Assembly (NCBI GenBank): GCA_958295685.1
Contig: OY282365.1
Coordinates: forward strand, 1,240,001 to 1,304,000
DNA length: 64,000 bases
Source of the DNA: an uncultured Dehalococcoidia bacterium
GTDB taxonomy: Bacteria; Chloroflexota; Dehalococcoidia; Lucifugimonadales; CATQGZ01
Direction: 5' to 3'
Part shown: in pieces, positions 18,312 through 27,521 of the stretch
How positions within the stretch are numbered: the first letter of the stretch is position 1
How the letters are laid out: the number at the start of each line of letters is the position of its first letter
Made by a program: the position numbers and the translations under genes
The notes under the pieces: model-generated
The model's input: only the letters and a program-made list of their open reading frames with translations
Database searches by the model: none
What the model was told of the DNA's origin: nothing

Positions 18312-20762
18312 TTAGCCGCGGACGCGGCGGCTTCTGGGATCGTATGGGGGTCTGAGGCGGGCCGCGGCGGGGAAGCGCTCGGTGGACATTTCCAGCTCGT
18401 AGGAGCCGGAGAGTATCCAGTCCGTGCCCGCGCCGGGTTCGACTCGGACGTATCCCATGCCGACGGATCTTCCGACGGTGTGGCCGTAGAATCCCGATGT
18501 GATGCGTCCGACGACGCTGCCGCCGCGGTATATCGGCTCGTTGCCGAGGATATAGGGTTCGGGGTCGTCGAGGGTGAACATCACCATCTTTCTGGACGGG
18601 CCCTGTTCGCGCTGTCGGAGGAGGGCGTCGCGCCCGGTGAAGTCGCCTTTGTCGAATGCGACGGCGAAGCCGAGACCGGCCTCGAGCGGGGTGTCCTGGT
18701 CGGTTATGTCGGTTCCCCAGGCGCGGTAGCCCTTTTCGATTCTGAGGGAGTCCATGGAGCGGTATCCGGCGAGCCGCAGGCCGAGGGGCCGGCCGGCGTC
18801 TGCGATTGCGTCGTAGACGCCGAGCATGAACTCGGTTGGGACGTAGAGTTCCCAGCCGAGTTCGCCGACGTATGTTATGCGGACGGCTCGGACGGGGGCG
18901 TATCCGATCTCGACGCGGCGGAAGGAGAGGAATGGGCATCCGTCGTTGGACAGGTCGGCGCCCGTGAGTGTGGAGAGGAGTTCCCGCGAGCGGGGGCCCA
19001 TGAGGCCGAGGACGCCGTAGGCCGAGGTGGTGTCGGTGAGGAAGGCGTGGGCGCCGTCGGGGATGCCTTTGCGTATCCAGTGGGAGACTCTGGCCGCGGT
19101 GGCCGCGCCGGTGACGATCACGTATTCGTCGTGTGAGATTCTGGAGACGGTCAGGTCGGCCTCGATTCCGCCGCGCGGGGTTAGCATGGCGGTGTATACG
19201 ACTCTGCCGGGCGCTACGGCGACGTCGTTGGAGCAGAGGCGCTGGAGGATGGCCTCGGCGTCCCGGCCCTGGAGCCGGAACTTGGCGAAGGAGGATTGGT
19301 CGAACAGTCCGACGGCCTCCCTGACGGCTCGGTGCTCCTCGGCGACGTGCGGGAACCAGTTCTGGCGTCCGAAGGAGTATTGGTCGATGGGTTCGACGCC
19401 GCGCGGGGCGTACCAGTTGGGGCGTTCCCATCCTGCGACGACTCCGAACGAGGCTCCGGCGTCTGCGAGCCGGTCGTGGAGCGCGGAGCGCCGGGCGGGC
19501 CTGGCCGTCTCGAACTCTCTCTGGGGCCAGTGCATGCCGTAGATGGTTCCGACGGTTTCGACCGTTCGGTCGTGGAGGTATTTGGCGCCGTTCTGGAACG
19601 GGTGGAATCGCCTGACGTCGACTTCGGCGAGGTCCATGGTGGGCCTTCCCTCGACGATCCATTCGGCGACGGCCTTGCCGACGCCGGGGGCGTTGGATAT
19701 GCCCGTGGAGTTGAGTCCGGCGGCGACGAAGAAGTTCCTGACCTCCGGGGCCTCGCCCATGATGAACATGTTGTCCGGGGTGAAGCTCTCGGCGCCGACG
19801 TTGAAGCGGTCTATGCCTGCCTGTTGGATGGACGGCATCCGCTGCAGGGCGGCGTCCCAGAAGGGGCTGAAGTGGCTCCAGTCGGGGTCGAGGAGGCTGA
19901 AGTTCATGTCGTCGGGGATGCCGTCCATGCCCCAGGGCTTGGCTGAGGGTTCGAAGCCGCCCATGAGGATGGCGCCGTTCTCTTCGATATCGCGCCTGAA
20001 GTATATGTGGCCGTCGGGGTCGCGCAGGCAGCTCATGTCTTCGGGGATGCCCATCGGCTTGGTGACGAGGAACATGTGCTCTGCGGCATGGAGCGGTACG
20101 GAGACGCCGCACATGAGGCCGATTTCCCGGGCCCACATCCCGGCGCAGTTCACGACGTATTCGCACTCGACGCGCCCCCTGGTGGTGGAGACGCCCGAGA
20201 CGGCGCCGTTCTTTTGGTGAATGGCGGTGACTTTGGTGTCCTCGAAGACGGCGGCGCCGGCTTTCACGGCGGCGGTGGTCATTGCGAGGGAGGCGTCGCC
20301 GGGGACGGCCTGTCCGTCCTTGGGGATGTATATGGCGCCCACGAGGTCGTCGGTGACGATGAGCGGGAGCCTCTCGCCCGCCTCGCGGGGTGTCATCTCG
20401 TGTATCTCTATGCCGAAGACTCGGCCGAGGGAGACGATGTGCCTCAGCTCGTCCATGCGGCCCTGTGTGCGGGCCACCGTGACGCTGCCGACCTGCTTGA
20501 ACCCGGTGGGCTGGCCGGTCTCGGCCTCCAGCCTGGAGTATATGTCGACGGCGTCTCTGGCCAGCTCGATCAGGGTCTGTGACGCGCGCAGCTGGGTCAC
20601 GAGTCCGGCGGCGTGCCAGGTCGTGCCGCCGGTGAGTTCCCTGCGTTCGAGCAGGACGACGTCCGTCCATCCCATCCGGGTCAGGTGGTATGCCACGCTG
20701 GCCCCGGCGATGCCTCCTCCGATTACCACTACCTGCGCCCTGTCGGGCAGTCTGTCTGTCAT
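18312..20762 (-). CDS. FAD-dependent oxidoreductase fused to GcvT domain (dimethylglycine/sarcosine dehydrogenase-like)
   Basis: The protein has about 816 residues. An N-terminal DAO-type FAD fold shows VVIGGGIAGASVAYHL and GGTTWHAAGL, the region around the usual covalent-flavin site. The C-terminal half is a GcvT/aminomethyltransferase fold, with GLMGPRSRELLS and LGWELYVPTEF. Such enzymes demethylate dimethylglycine, sarcosine or similar N-methyl amines and pass the one-carbon unit to folate. I chose the second ATG because GGAGG lies seven bases before it; the first ATG (20777) has no such site. The betaine-type binding proteins at 4.4-6.7 kb fit a role in betaine breakdown, but the exact substrate is open. 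Confidence 0.88.
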   Translation of the reverse strand: MTDRLPDRAQVVVIGGGIAGASVAYHLTRMGWTDVVLLERRELTGGTTWHAAGLVTQLRASQTLIELARDAVDIYSRLEAETGQPTGFKQVGSVTVARTQGRMDELRHIVSLGRVFGIEIHEMTPREAGERLPLIVTDDLVGAIYIPKDGQAVPGDASLAMTTAAVKAGAAVFEDTKVTAIHQKNGAVSGVSTTRGRVECEYVVNCAGMWAREIGLMCGVSVPLHAAEHMFLVTKPMGIPEDMSCLRDPDGHIYFRRDIEENGAILMGGFEPSAKPWGMDGIPDDMNFSLLDPDWSHFSPFWDAALQRMPSIQQAGIDRFNVGAESFTPDNMFIMGEAPEVRNFFVAAGLNSTGISNAPGVGKAVAEWIVEGRPTMDLAEVDVRRFHPFQNGAKYLHDRTVETVGTIYGMHWPQREFETARPARRSALHDRLADAGASFGVVAGWERPNWYAPRGVEPIDQYSFGRQNWFPHVAEEHRAVREAVGLFDQSSFAKFRLQGRDAEAILQRLCSNDVAVAPGRVVYTAMLTPRGGIEADLTVSRISHDEYVIVTGAATAARVSHWIRKGIPDGAHAFLTDTTSAYGVLGLMGPRSRELLSTLTGADLSNDGCPFLSFRRVEIGYAPVRAVRITYVGELGWELYVPTEFMLGVYDAIADAGRPLGLRLAGYRSMDSLRIEKGYRAWGTDITDQDTPLEAGLGFAVAFDKGDFTGRDALLRQREQGPSRKMVMFTLDDPEPYILGNEPIYRGGSVVGRITSGFYGHTVGRSVGMGYVRVEPGAGTDWILSGSYELEMSTERFPAAARLRPPYDPRSRRVRG

Positions 20763-20792
20763 GTCTGCGTCCTCCATGTTAGAGATTGGTGT

Positions 20793-21797
20793 TCAGTCGG
20801 AGAGCCAGCGTGCGAGTTCGTCGCGGTCGAATCTGGGCATGGGCCGGCTCTCGCCGGCGGCGCGGAGCTCGATGCCGTGTTCGCGGTTGGTGACCCGTCC
20901 GATCTCGGCGGCCTGGATCCCCTCGGCGTCCAGAGCCTGGATCAGGGTCGGGGCCTGTTCCGGCGGGAGGGCTGCGAGGAGGGCGCCCGAGGCTATGAGT
21001 CCGAGCGGTGAGAGTCCCAGGGCGTCGCAGAAGGCGCGGCATTCGTCCAGGATGGGTATTCGGTCGAGTTCCACGCTGAGGCCCACCCCTGCGGCGTCGG
21101 CGAGCTCCAGAAGGCCGGTCGCCAGCCCGCCCTCGGTCGGGTCGTGCATGGCGTGGAGGTCGGCCGCCTCGAGGGCGAGCCGGGCGTCCTCCACGACGCT
21201 GATACCGGGCGACGAGAGGAATCCCGCGGCCCGGTCTATCGTCTGCCGCTCCACCCCGGCGCGCCTGAGCGTCTCGGCCGACTCCCGCGCGAGTATGGAG
21301 GCTCCCTCGATGGCGATGCCCTTCGTGAGGACGATCGAGTCGCCGGGCTGCGCTCCTGAGGTCAGCACCTGCCGGCCCTCGTCCACTTCTCCCAGCATCG
21401 CGCCGACGGCCAGCGGCCTAGAGAGGCCATGGGTGACCTCCGTGTGTCCCCCGACCAGTGTGACCCCGAGGTCGGCACATGCTCGGACGACCTGATCGAA
21501 GATCTCCTCCACCTCTGCGGCTCGCGTGCCCTCCGGCAGGAGCAGGGTCAGCATGAACCACCTGGGAGCCGCGCCGGTTACGGCAAGGTCGTTCGCGTTC
21601 ACCTGTACCACGTACCAGCCGATCAGGTCGGTCGTGAAGGTGACCGGATCGGTCTTGGCGGCCAGGAAGCGGCCGTCGAATTGGATCAGCGCAGCGTCTT
21701 CCCCCGGCCGTGGACCCACCACCACGCGGGGGTCGTCTTGCGGTATACCGTCCAGCAGCCGGGACAGCATGTCCGGGGGGAGCTTGCCGGCTCTCAT
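20793..21797 (-). CDS. AIR synthase-related protein (HypE/ThiL-like)
   Basis: The 334 residues form a PurM-type ATP-binding fold. GEDAALIQFDGRFLAAKTDPVT carries the N-terminal binding strand, VNANDLAVTGAAPRW the metal and ATP site, GGHTEVTHGLSRPL a glycine-rich loop, and HDPTEGGLATGLLELA the C-terminal half. This arrangement matches HypE-like archaeal/bacterial hydrogenase maturation homologues and also ThiL/SelD relatives. There are no hyp genes nearby, so the true substrate is unknown. It sits 30 bases before the oxidoreductase start on the same strand. Confidence 0.75.
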   Translation of the reverse strand: MRAGKLPPDMLSRLLDGIPQDDPRVVVGPRPGEDAALIQFDGRFLAAKTDPVTFTTDLIGWYVVQVNANDLAVTGAAPRWFMLTLLLPEGTRAAEVEEIFDQVVRACADLGVTLVGGHTEVTHGLSRPLAVGAMLGEVDEGRQVLTSGAQPGDSIVLTKGIAIEGASILARESAETLRRAGVERQTIDRAAGFLSSPGISVVEDARLALEAADLHAMHDPTEGGLATGLLELADAAGVGLSVELDRIPILDECRAFCDALGLSPLGLIASGALLAALPPEQAPTLIQALDAEGIQAAEIGRVTNREHGIELRAAGESRPMPRFDRDELARWLSD

Positions 21798-21852
21798 CGC
21801 GGAGTGGCTCGTGTGCAGGTCACGTCGGATATGATGCTATCATAGCCCCGCA

Positions 21853-22575
21853 ATGATTGAGGCCGTCTTCTTCGACCTGTATGGGACGCTGGCGGGGTTC
21901 AGCCCGTCTCGCTACGAGGTGCAGTCTGCGGTCTGCGCCGACTTCGGCATCGAGGTGACGGCCGAGGGGGTTCTGGCGGGCTACGCTCTGGCCGACGCCT
22001 ACATGTCCAGGCAGAACTCGGTCAGGCCTCTCAGGGGTCTCGGTCCGAGCGAGCTCGACGATTTCTTCGCCGAGTACGAGAGGCTGGTCCTGAGCGGCTC
22101 GGGCGTCGAGGTCGACGCCGAGAAGTCGCTCGCCATCTGGCGGCGGATTCAGCGGATGCCCTATGGGATGAGGCTCTTCGACGACGTGGCGCCCGTCCTC
22201 GAGCTTCTGAAGAAGCAGGGGCTGACGCTCGGCATGATCTCCAACATGAATCGGGGCGGCGTCGAGTTGTCTGAGAGCCTGGGGCTGTCGCCGTATCTCG
22301 ACTTCGCGATCACGTCCCTGGAGGCGGGGGCCGAGAAGCCTCACCCGCCCATTTTTCGGGCGGCGCTGGCCAGGGCCAACGTCGATCCCGGCGCCGCCGT
22401 CCACGTGGGGGACCAGGTGACGTCCGACGTCCAGGGAGCTCTGAGGGTCGGGATCAATCCCGTCCTGCTGGACCGGGACGGCACGCGCAGGGACTTCGAG
22501 GGCTGCGCGCGTATCGATGGCCTGGCGGAGCTGCCCGGCCTGCTGCGCTCCGTCTTCTCCGTCGGAGGCGGGTGA
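21853..22575 (+). CDS. HAD-superfamily hydrolase
   Basis: The 240 residues carry the four HAD motifs: FFDLYGTLAGF (nucleophile aspartate), MISNMNRGG (motif II), GAEKPHPPIF (lysine of motif III) and HVGDQVTSDVQGA (motif IV). A helical cap lies between motifs I and II. It is probably a small-metabolite phosphatase or dehalogenase-type enzyme. The DLYGT form, in place of DxDGT, is seen in the haloacid dehalogenase branch. It is transcribed alone and divergently from the AIR-synthase-like gene. Confidence 0.85.
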   Translation: MIEAVFFDLYGTLAGFSPSRYEVQSAVCADFGIEVTAEGVLAGYALADAYMSRQNSVRPLRGLGPSELDDFFAEYERLVLSGSGVEVDAEKSLAIWRRIQRMPYGMRLFDDVAPVLELLKKQGLTLGMISNMNRGGVELSESLGLSPYLDFAITSLEAGAEKPHPPIFRAALARANVDPGAAVHVGDQVTSDVQGALRVGINPVLLDRDGTRRDFEGCARIDGLAELPGLLRSVFSVGGG

Positions 22576-22606
22576 AACAGGGTCTCGGGGCGCGGCTGAG
22601 CGCCTA

Positions 22607-25600
22607 TCAGGTGGCGGCCGCGCTCACCCGTGCGTCGATCTCCTTCCTGAACTCGGCCAGCGTCGTCAGGATACCCGCCAGCCGCCGCTCCCACCCTTGG
22701 GCCGCCCGGTCGAGGTCGAGTCTGATCTGGTTGTTGCCGACCCTGACGTCCTTTCCCAACCTGCGCTGCAGAGCCTGCCGGGCTCCGCCGGTCTGGTCCT
22801 GTAGGCGGAGCACGATCCTGTCCTCGGAGCGTGTGATCGACCCCACGCCGCAGGCCGCGGCGTGTATTCTGAGCCTGATCACGTAGACCAGATTCGTGAC
22901 CTGGGCGGGCAGCGGCCCGAACCTGTCCCTGAACTCCGACTCCATCCGGTCTACGCCGCGGAGGTCGGACAGCCGGGCGAGGCGCTGGTAGATTTCCAGC
23001 CGGGTCGAGAGGTCGTCGACGTACTCGGGCGGGACGTTTGCGGGGATGCCGACGTCGATCAGCGGCTCTTGCGGCGTCAGCAAAGCCTCGTCGGCTCCCT
23101 GCTCCGGGAACTCCGCTTTCAAAGCCTCGGCGAGCGCGTCGGCCCCGGGACGTCCGGCGCGGCCCGCGGACAGCGCGCGGCCGGCCCTGATCTGCTCGAC
23201 TGCGAGAGACAGGAGGCGGTTGTACAGGTCGAAGCCGACGGCGTTTATCTGTCCGCTCTGTTCCGAGCCCAGGATGTTTCCCGCGCCGCGGATCTCCATG
23301 TCCTTCATGGCGATCCTGTAGCCCGCTCCGAGCTCCGTCGCCGCCAGAATTGCCTTCAGCCGCTTCTCCGCGGCCTCGGTCAGGCTCCGCGTCCTGGGGA
23401 TCAGGAAGTAGGAGTAGGCCCTGCGGGAGCTGCGGCCGATACGCCCCCGAAGCTGATAGAGCTGCGCCAGCCCGAACGTGTCGGCGCGGTTGATTATCAG
23501 CGTGTTCACGTTGGGTATGTCCAGTCCCGATTCTATGATGGTGGTGCAGGCCAGCACGTCGCTGTCGCCTCGCGCGAAGTCGAGCATGGCCTGTTCCAGC
23601 CTGTTTTCGGGCATCTGACCGTGCGCGACCGCAACTCTGGCCTCCGGGACCAGGCGCCGCACGTACCCCGCCATGTAGTCGATGTTGTAGACGCGGTTGT
23701 GTAGGAAGTAGACCTGCCCCCGCCGGTCCAACTCCCGCAGAATGGCCTCCCTGATCAGGTCGTCGCTGAATTCGGACACGTAGGTCTTTATGGGCAGCCT
23801 CTCCTCCGGGGGGGTGTCGATGGTGCTCATGTCCCGGACGCCGGCCAGCGACATGTGGAGGGTTCTGGGGATGGGGGTGGCCGTCATGGTGAGGACGTCG
23901 ACCTGGGCGCGCAGCCGCCTCAGGCGCTCCTTGTGGGCCACTCCGAACCGCTGCTCCTCGTCGACGATAATCAGCCCGAGGTCCTTGAATTTGACGTCCT
24001 TCTGTATCAGGCGGTGGGTCCCGATGCAGATGTCGATTCTGCCCTCTGCCAGGCCCTCCACAATAGCCTGCTGCTCGGCGTCCGTACGGAAGCGGCTCAG
24101 TACGTCGACCACCGTCGGGTAGGCGCTCAGGCGCTCGGAGAAGGTCGCGTAGTGCTGCTGGGCGAGCACCGTCGTGGGGACCAGCACCGCAACCTGCCTG
24201 CCATCCATGACCGCCTTGAAAGCGGCCCGCACCGCCACCTCGGTCTTGCCATAGCCAACGTCGCCGCAGACCAGCCGGTCCATCGGCTTCGAGACGGCCA
24301 TGTCGTCCTTCACGTCGCGTATGGTGGACGCCTGATCGGGCGTCTCCTCGAATGGGAACGACTCCTCCAGTTCGGTTTCCCAGGTCGTGTCGGAGCCGAA
24401 CTTGTGGCCCTCGGACAGCTCGCGCTCCGCGTACAGCGAGAGCAGCTCCGCCGCCATCTCCCTGGTCGACCGGGCCGCCTTCGCTTTGGCGCGCTTCCAT
24501 TCCTGGCTGCCGAGGCGGGTCAGCGACGGAGGGTGGTCGAGCGGCGCGACGTAGGGCGTTACCCGGTCGAGGTGCTCCATCGGCACGTACAGCTTGTCAC
24601 CCTGGGCATAGTCCAGCACCAGGTACTCGGCGCCCGTTTCGTCGGAGCCTGGATTGCCGGTTCCAACGAACTTGGCTATGCCGTGCTCGACGTGGACGAC
24701 GTAGTCTCCCGGTTCGAGCTCGGACAGCAGGGCCTCGCGCCTGCGGGCAGCCCTGCGAGTGGCGCGCCGCTGCTTGGTTACGCCGAATATCTCGGAGTCG
24801 GTGAGGATGACCAGGCTGCTATCGCCGGCGGCGAGTGTGAAGCCCTCCGAGACCGCTCCACCGGCCGCCTGGACTATGGTGATCGAGCCTGGGTCGGGCG
24901 GGGCGGCGCGGCTTCCAACGGCGCCGCCGGGGAGGCCATAGTCGGACATTATCTCTCCCAGCCTCTTCGGGTGGGACGTGGCGGCCAGAACCGTATGGCC
25001 CTCGCCGGAGAGCCGGGCGGCCTCCTCGGCGAAGGCGTCGAGGCTGCCGGAGAACGTGGGCGCGGATGAGAAAGGGAGGGCATAAGTCCTGTCGTGGTCG
25101 AGCTCGGTTGCGCCCCAGGGCGTGATTTCGAGGCGCGTCCTGACCTGCCCGAGCCTCTTTTCGACCTCGGCCCAGGCGAAGTGAGACGACGGGAAGTTGT
25201 GGGGCAGCTCGCCGCGGTCTTCCTTCGTCCATCTGAGGCCCTGCACGCGCTCCTCCGCGTCGAGGGCCGACTGGGCAGCGTCGGCGGGCCTGCAGGTCAC
25301 CAGAATCGCGTCGTCCGCGAGGTAGTCGAGCAGTGAGCCGTGATTGAACAGACCCGCGTAGAAGCCCATGTCCTCTACGTAGCTCCCGCTCAGCAGCAGG
25401 TGCATCTCCTCCTCGATCCGGGCCCGCGCCGCTTCCGTGCAGTTGGAGGTGTCGATAGCTGCCAGCGCCCTGTCGATCTCACCGCGGTTGGCGAGTTCCG
25501 GCAGGCTCTCCCACGCAGGCGTGATCCGGACGGAGTCGAGCGTGCCGTTCGAGCGCTGCGTTTCCGGATCGAACGGGCGGATGCTGTCGATCTCGTTGCC

Positions 25601-26197
25601 CCAGAGCTCGATTCTCGCAGGCAGCGGAGAGTCGGCAGGATAGACGTCCAGGATTCCCCCGCGTCTGCTGGCGATGCCGGGCGCGGTTACGGTGGGCTCG
25701 AATCGATAGCCCAGCCTGCTCCACGCCGCCAGCATCTCGTTCAGGTCCACCCTGTCGCCAACTCGCCACGTCCTGGTGTTGGACAGAAACGACTCGCGTT
25801 CGATCGTCTTCTGAACCAGGGCCGCGATCGAGACAATCACGAGGGGCGCCCTGGTCTGGGTCAGCGCCGAGAGGGTGCGGAGACGGTCGTGGATCGTGTC
25901 GAGGTCGGACACGAGCCTCTCGAAGGGCAGCGTCTCGGTCTCCCGGAAGTGCAGGATGGGGCCGCCGCCGCCCCACACGAGAAGCTGGTCGTGGAGCTTG
26001 CGCGCGTCCTCCGGGCGCGGCGTAACCGCGAGCACCGGGCGTCCCAGGTCACGCCACAGCGCGGCCAGGAAGAACGGAACTCCCTCCGTGAGCGCCTGTG
26101 CCCTGGCGAAGGAGGCGCGCGGCCTCTCCAGGCGCTGCTTCAGTCTCACGTACTCGCCGGACGACTCCAGCAGTCCGCCGAGTGTACTCAGATCCAT
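22607..26197 (-). CDS. mfd: Transcription-repair coupling factor
   Basis: Mfd removes stalled RNA polymerase and recruits UvrA. The protein has about 1196 residues. The UvrB-like N-terminal region includes VLAVTPRPEDARKLHDQLL and LPFERL. The RNA-polymerase-interacting CarD-like block is PGDYVVHVEHGIAKFVG. The RecG-type motor has Walker A VCGDVGYGKTEVAV near residue 647 and DEEQRFGV near 744, and the C-terminal TRCF domain follows. I chose ATG 26197 because GGGGGAG lies just before it; a longer frame to 26260 lacks support. Confidence 0.95.
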   Translation of the reverse strand: MDLSTLGGLLESSGEYVRLKQRLERPRASFARAQALTEGVPFFLAALWRDLGRPVLAVTPRPEDARKLHDQLLVWGGGGPILHFRETETLPFERLVSDLDTIHDRLRTLSALTQTRAPLVIVSIAALVQKTIERESFLSNTRTWRVGDRVDLNEMLAAWSRLGYRFEPTVTAPGIASRRGGILDVYPADSPLPARIELWGNEIDSIRPFDPETQRSNGTLDSVRITPAWESLPELANRGEIDRALAAIDTSNCTEAARARIEEEMHLLLSGSYVEDMGFYAGLFNHGSLLDYLADDAILVTCRPADAAQSALDAEERVQGLRWTKEDRGELPHNFPSSHFAWAEVEKRLGQVRTRLEITPWGATELDHDRTYALPFSSAPTFSGSLDAFAEEAARLSGEGHTVLAATSHPKRLGEIMSDYGLPGGAVGSRAAPPDPGSITIVQAAGGAVSEGFTLAAGDSSLVILTDSEIFGVTKQRRATRRAARRREALLSELEPGDYVVHVEHGIAKFVGTGNPGSDETGAEYLVLDYAQGDKLYVPMEHLDRVTPYVAPLDHPPSLTRLGSQEWKRAKAKAARSTREMAAELLSLYAERELSEGHKFGSDTTWETELEESFPFEETPDQASTIRDVKDDMAVSKPMDRLVCGDVGYGKTEVAVRAAFKAVMDGRQVAVLVPTTVLAQQHYATFSERLSAYPTVVDVLSRFRTDAEQQAIVEGLAEGRIDICIGTHRLIQKDVKFKDLGLIIVDEEQRFGVAHKERLRRLRAQVDVLTMTATPIPRTLHMSLAGVRDMSTIDTPPEERLPIKTYVSEFSDDLIREAILRELDRRGQVYFLHNRVYNIDYMAGYVRRLVPEARVAVAHGQMPENRLEQAMLDFARGDSDVLACTTIIESGLDIPNVNTLIINRADTFGLAQLYQLRGRIGRSSRRAYSYFLIPRTRSLTEAAEKRLKAILAATELGAGYRIAMKDMEIRGAGNILGSEQSGQINAVGFDLYNRLLSLAVEQIRAGRALSAGRAGRPGADALAEALKAEFPEQGADEALLTPQEPLIDVGIPANVPPEYVDDLSTRLEIYQRLARLSDLRGVDRMESEFRDRFGPLPAQVTNLVYVIRLRIHAAACGVGSITRSEDRIVLRLQDQTGGARQALQRRLGKDVRVGNNQIRLDLDRAAQGWERRLAGILTTLAEFRKEIDARVSAAAT

Positions 26198-26373
26198 GAC
26201 TCCCCCGCGCGAATCCACACCGAAAGGGCCAGTCCTGGCAGGGCGCGGTAGCTCGCGCACGCCTGGCTAGCCTCACGAACGGTATTCTACCACGCCGGAG
26301 GGAGGACGGTCGGAGAGGCCCCAGGCTGCCGCGTTCGAGAGCATCGGCCCTGGGTCTGAACGGTTACGCGCGC

Positions 26374-26401
26374 TTGACAGCCGGGCGCGGCCTCATACAA
26401 T
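26374..26401 (+). promoter_or_regulatory. Promoter for the peptidase-LarA pair
   Basis: TTGACA and TACAAT are 16 bases apart, 30 bases before the ATG at 26432. Confidence 0.75.
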
Positions 26402-26431
26402 AGCCGTGAATACCTGAGCGGAGGCCGCCCG

Positions 26432-27511
26432 ATGATTGACCGAGACCGCATCGTCAAGACGTTCTGCGACCTGGCGCGGATAGACAGTCCGTCCGGGGAG
26501 GAGGCGGCGATCACCGCCGACCTGACGCGCCGCCTGAGCGCGCTGGACTTCGAGACCGAGCTGGACGACTATGGCAACCTGATAGCCCGAAAGGGCGAGG
26601 GAGCCAACCCCCTGCTGCTGTCGGCCCACATGGACACGGTGGAGCCTGGGCGCGGGATACAGCCCGCCGTGAAGGGCGACCGCATCGAGTCGGACGGCAC
26701 GACCATCCTGGGAGGGGACTGCAAGTGCGGGCTGTCGGCGATCGTCGAGGCGCTGGAGTCGATCGCGGAAGACGGAGCCGACCACATTCCCCTCGAGGTG
26801 GCGCTGACGCGGGAGGAGGAGCCCGGGCTCGTGGGCGCCCGTAAGCTGGACTACTCGAAGATCACGGCCACGGACGCGGTGGTGTTCGACGGGGAGGGCC
26901 CGCCGAGCCGCATAACGTCGGCGTCTCCGACCTACGTCGGCTTCAGGCTGGAGGTCACGGGACGCGCGGCGCACGCCGGCATCGAGCCGGAGAAGGGCCT
27001 CTCCGCCATTCGCATCGCGTCAGAGATCGTCACCAGGCTGCCCCAAGGCAGGCTGGATGAGGAGACGACCTTCAACGTCGGCACCATCGAGGGCGGGTCG
27101 GTCAGAAACGCGGTGCCGGAGCTGACCATCCTGACAGGGGAGTTCAGGAGCCTCAACCTAGAGACCATGGACGCCGTGCTCCTCCAGCTGAACGAGGCGC
27201 TGGGGGAGGTGCGCGGGATGTTCCCCGAAGCGGTGATCGACGACCACCTGCACACCGAGTTCGAGGCGTATTCGCTCGACGAGAGCGACCCGATGGTCAG
27301 GCGCATCATGGATGCGCTCGACAGGCTGGGAATGAGGCCGACGATGGGCACGTCGGGCGGAGGCTCGGACGGGAACATCTTCCGACAGCGCGGCATCAGG
27401 TCGGTGGTGGTGGGCATGGGAGACCACGGGATGCACACGGTGCGCGAGTACGTCACGATACCCGACCTGGTGGACGCGGCGCACCTCTGCGAGGAGCTCA
27501 TACGGGCTTAG
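26432..27511 (+). CDS. M20-family metallopeptidase (peptidase T-like)
   Basis: The 359 residues show the M20 pattern. LLLSAHMDTVEPG supplies metal-binding His and Asp, GGDCKCGLSAIVEAL the bridging aspartate, LTREEEPGLVGA the catalytic glutamates, and MGDHGMHTVREYV the last histidine. An insert (VTGRAAHAGIEPEKGLSAI) matches the dimerisation lid. The family includes tripeptidases and acyl-amino-acid hydrolases; this member resembles peptidase T-like proteins. It is followed 10 bases later by a LarA-family gene, so the two are probably co-transcribed. Confidence 0.88.
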   Translation: MIDRDRIVKTFCDLARIDSPSGEEAAITADLTRRLSALDFETELDDYGNLIARKGEGANPLLLSAHMDTVEPGRGIQPAVKGDRIESDGTTILGGDCKCGLSAIVEALESIAEDGADHIPLEVALTREEEPGLVGARKLDYSKITATDAVVFDGEGPPSRITSASPTYVGFRLEVTGRAAHAGIEPEKGLSAIRIASEIVTRLPQGRLDEETTFNVGTIEGGSVRNAVPELTILTGEFRSLNLETMDAVLLQLNEALGEVRGMFPEAVIDDHLHTEFEAYSLDESDPMVRRIMDALDRLGMRPTMGTSGGGSDGNIFRQRGIRSVVVGMGDHGMHTVREYVTIPDLVDAAHLCEELIRA

Positions 27512-27521
27512 GAGCGTCTCG

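Noticed and set aside
18298..20670. Minus-strand frame of 790 residues
   Set aside because: Shadow of the FAD/GcvT oxidoreductase gene; composition is dominated by Arg, Pro and His.
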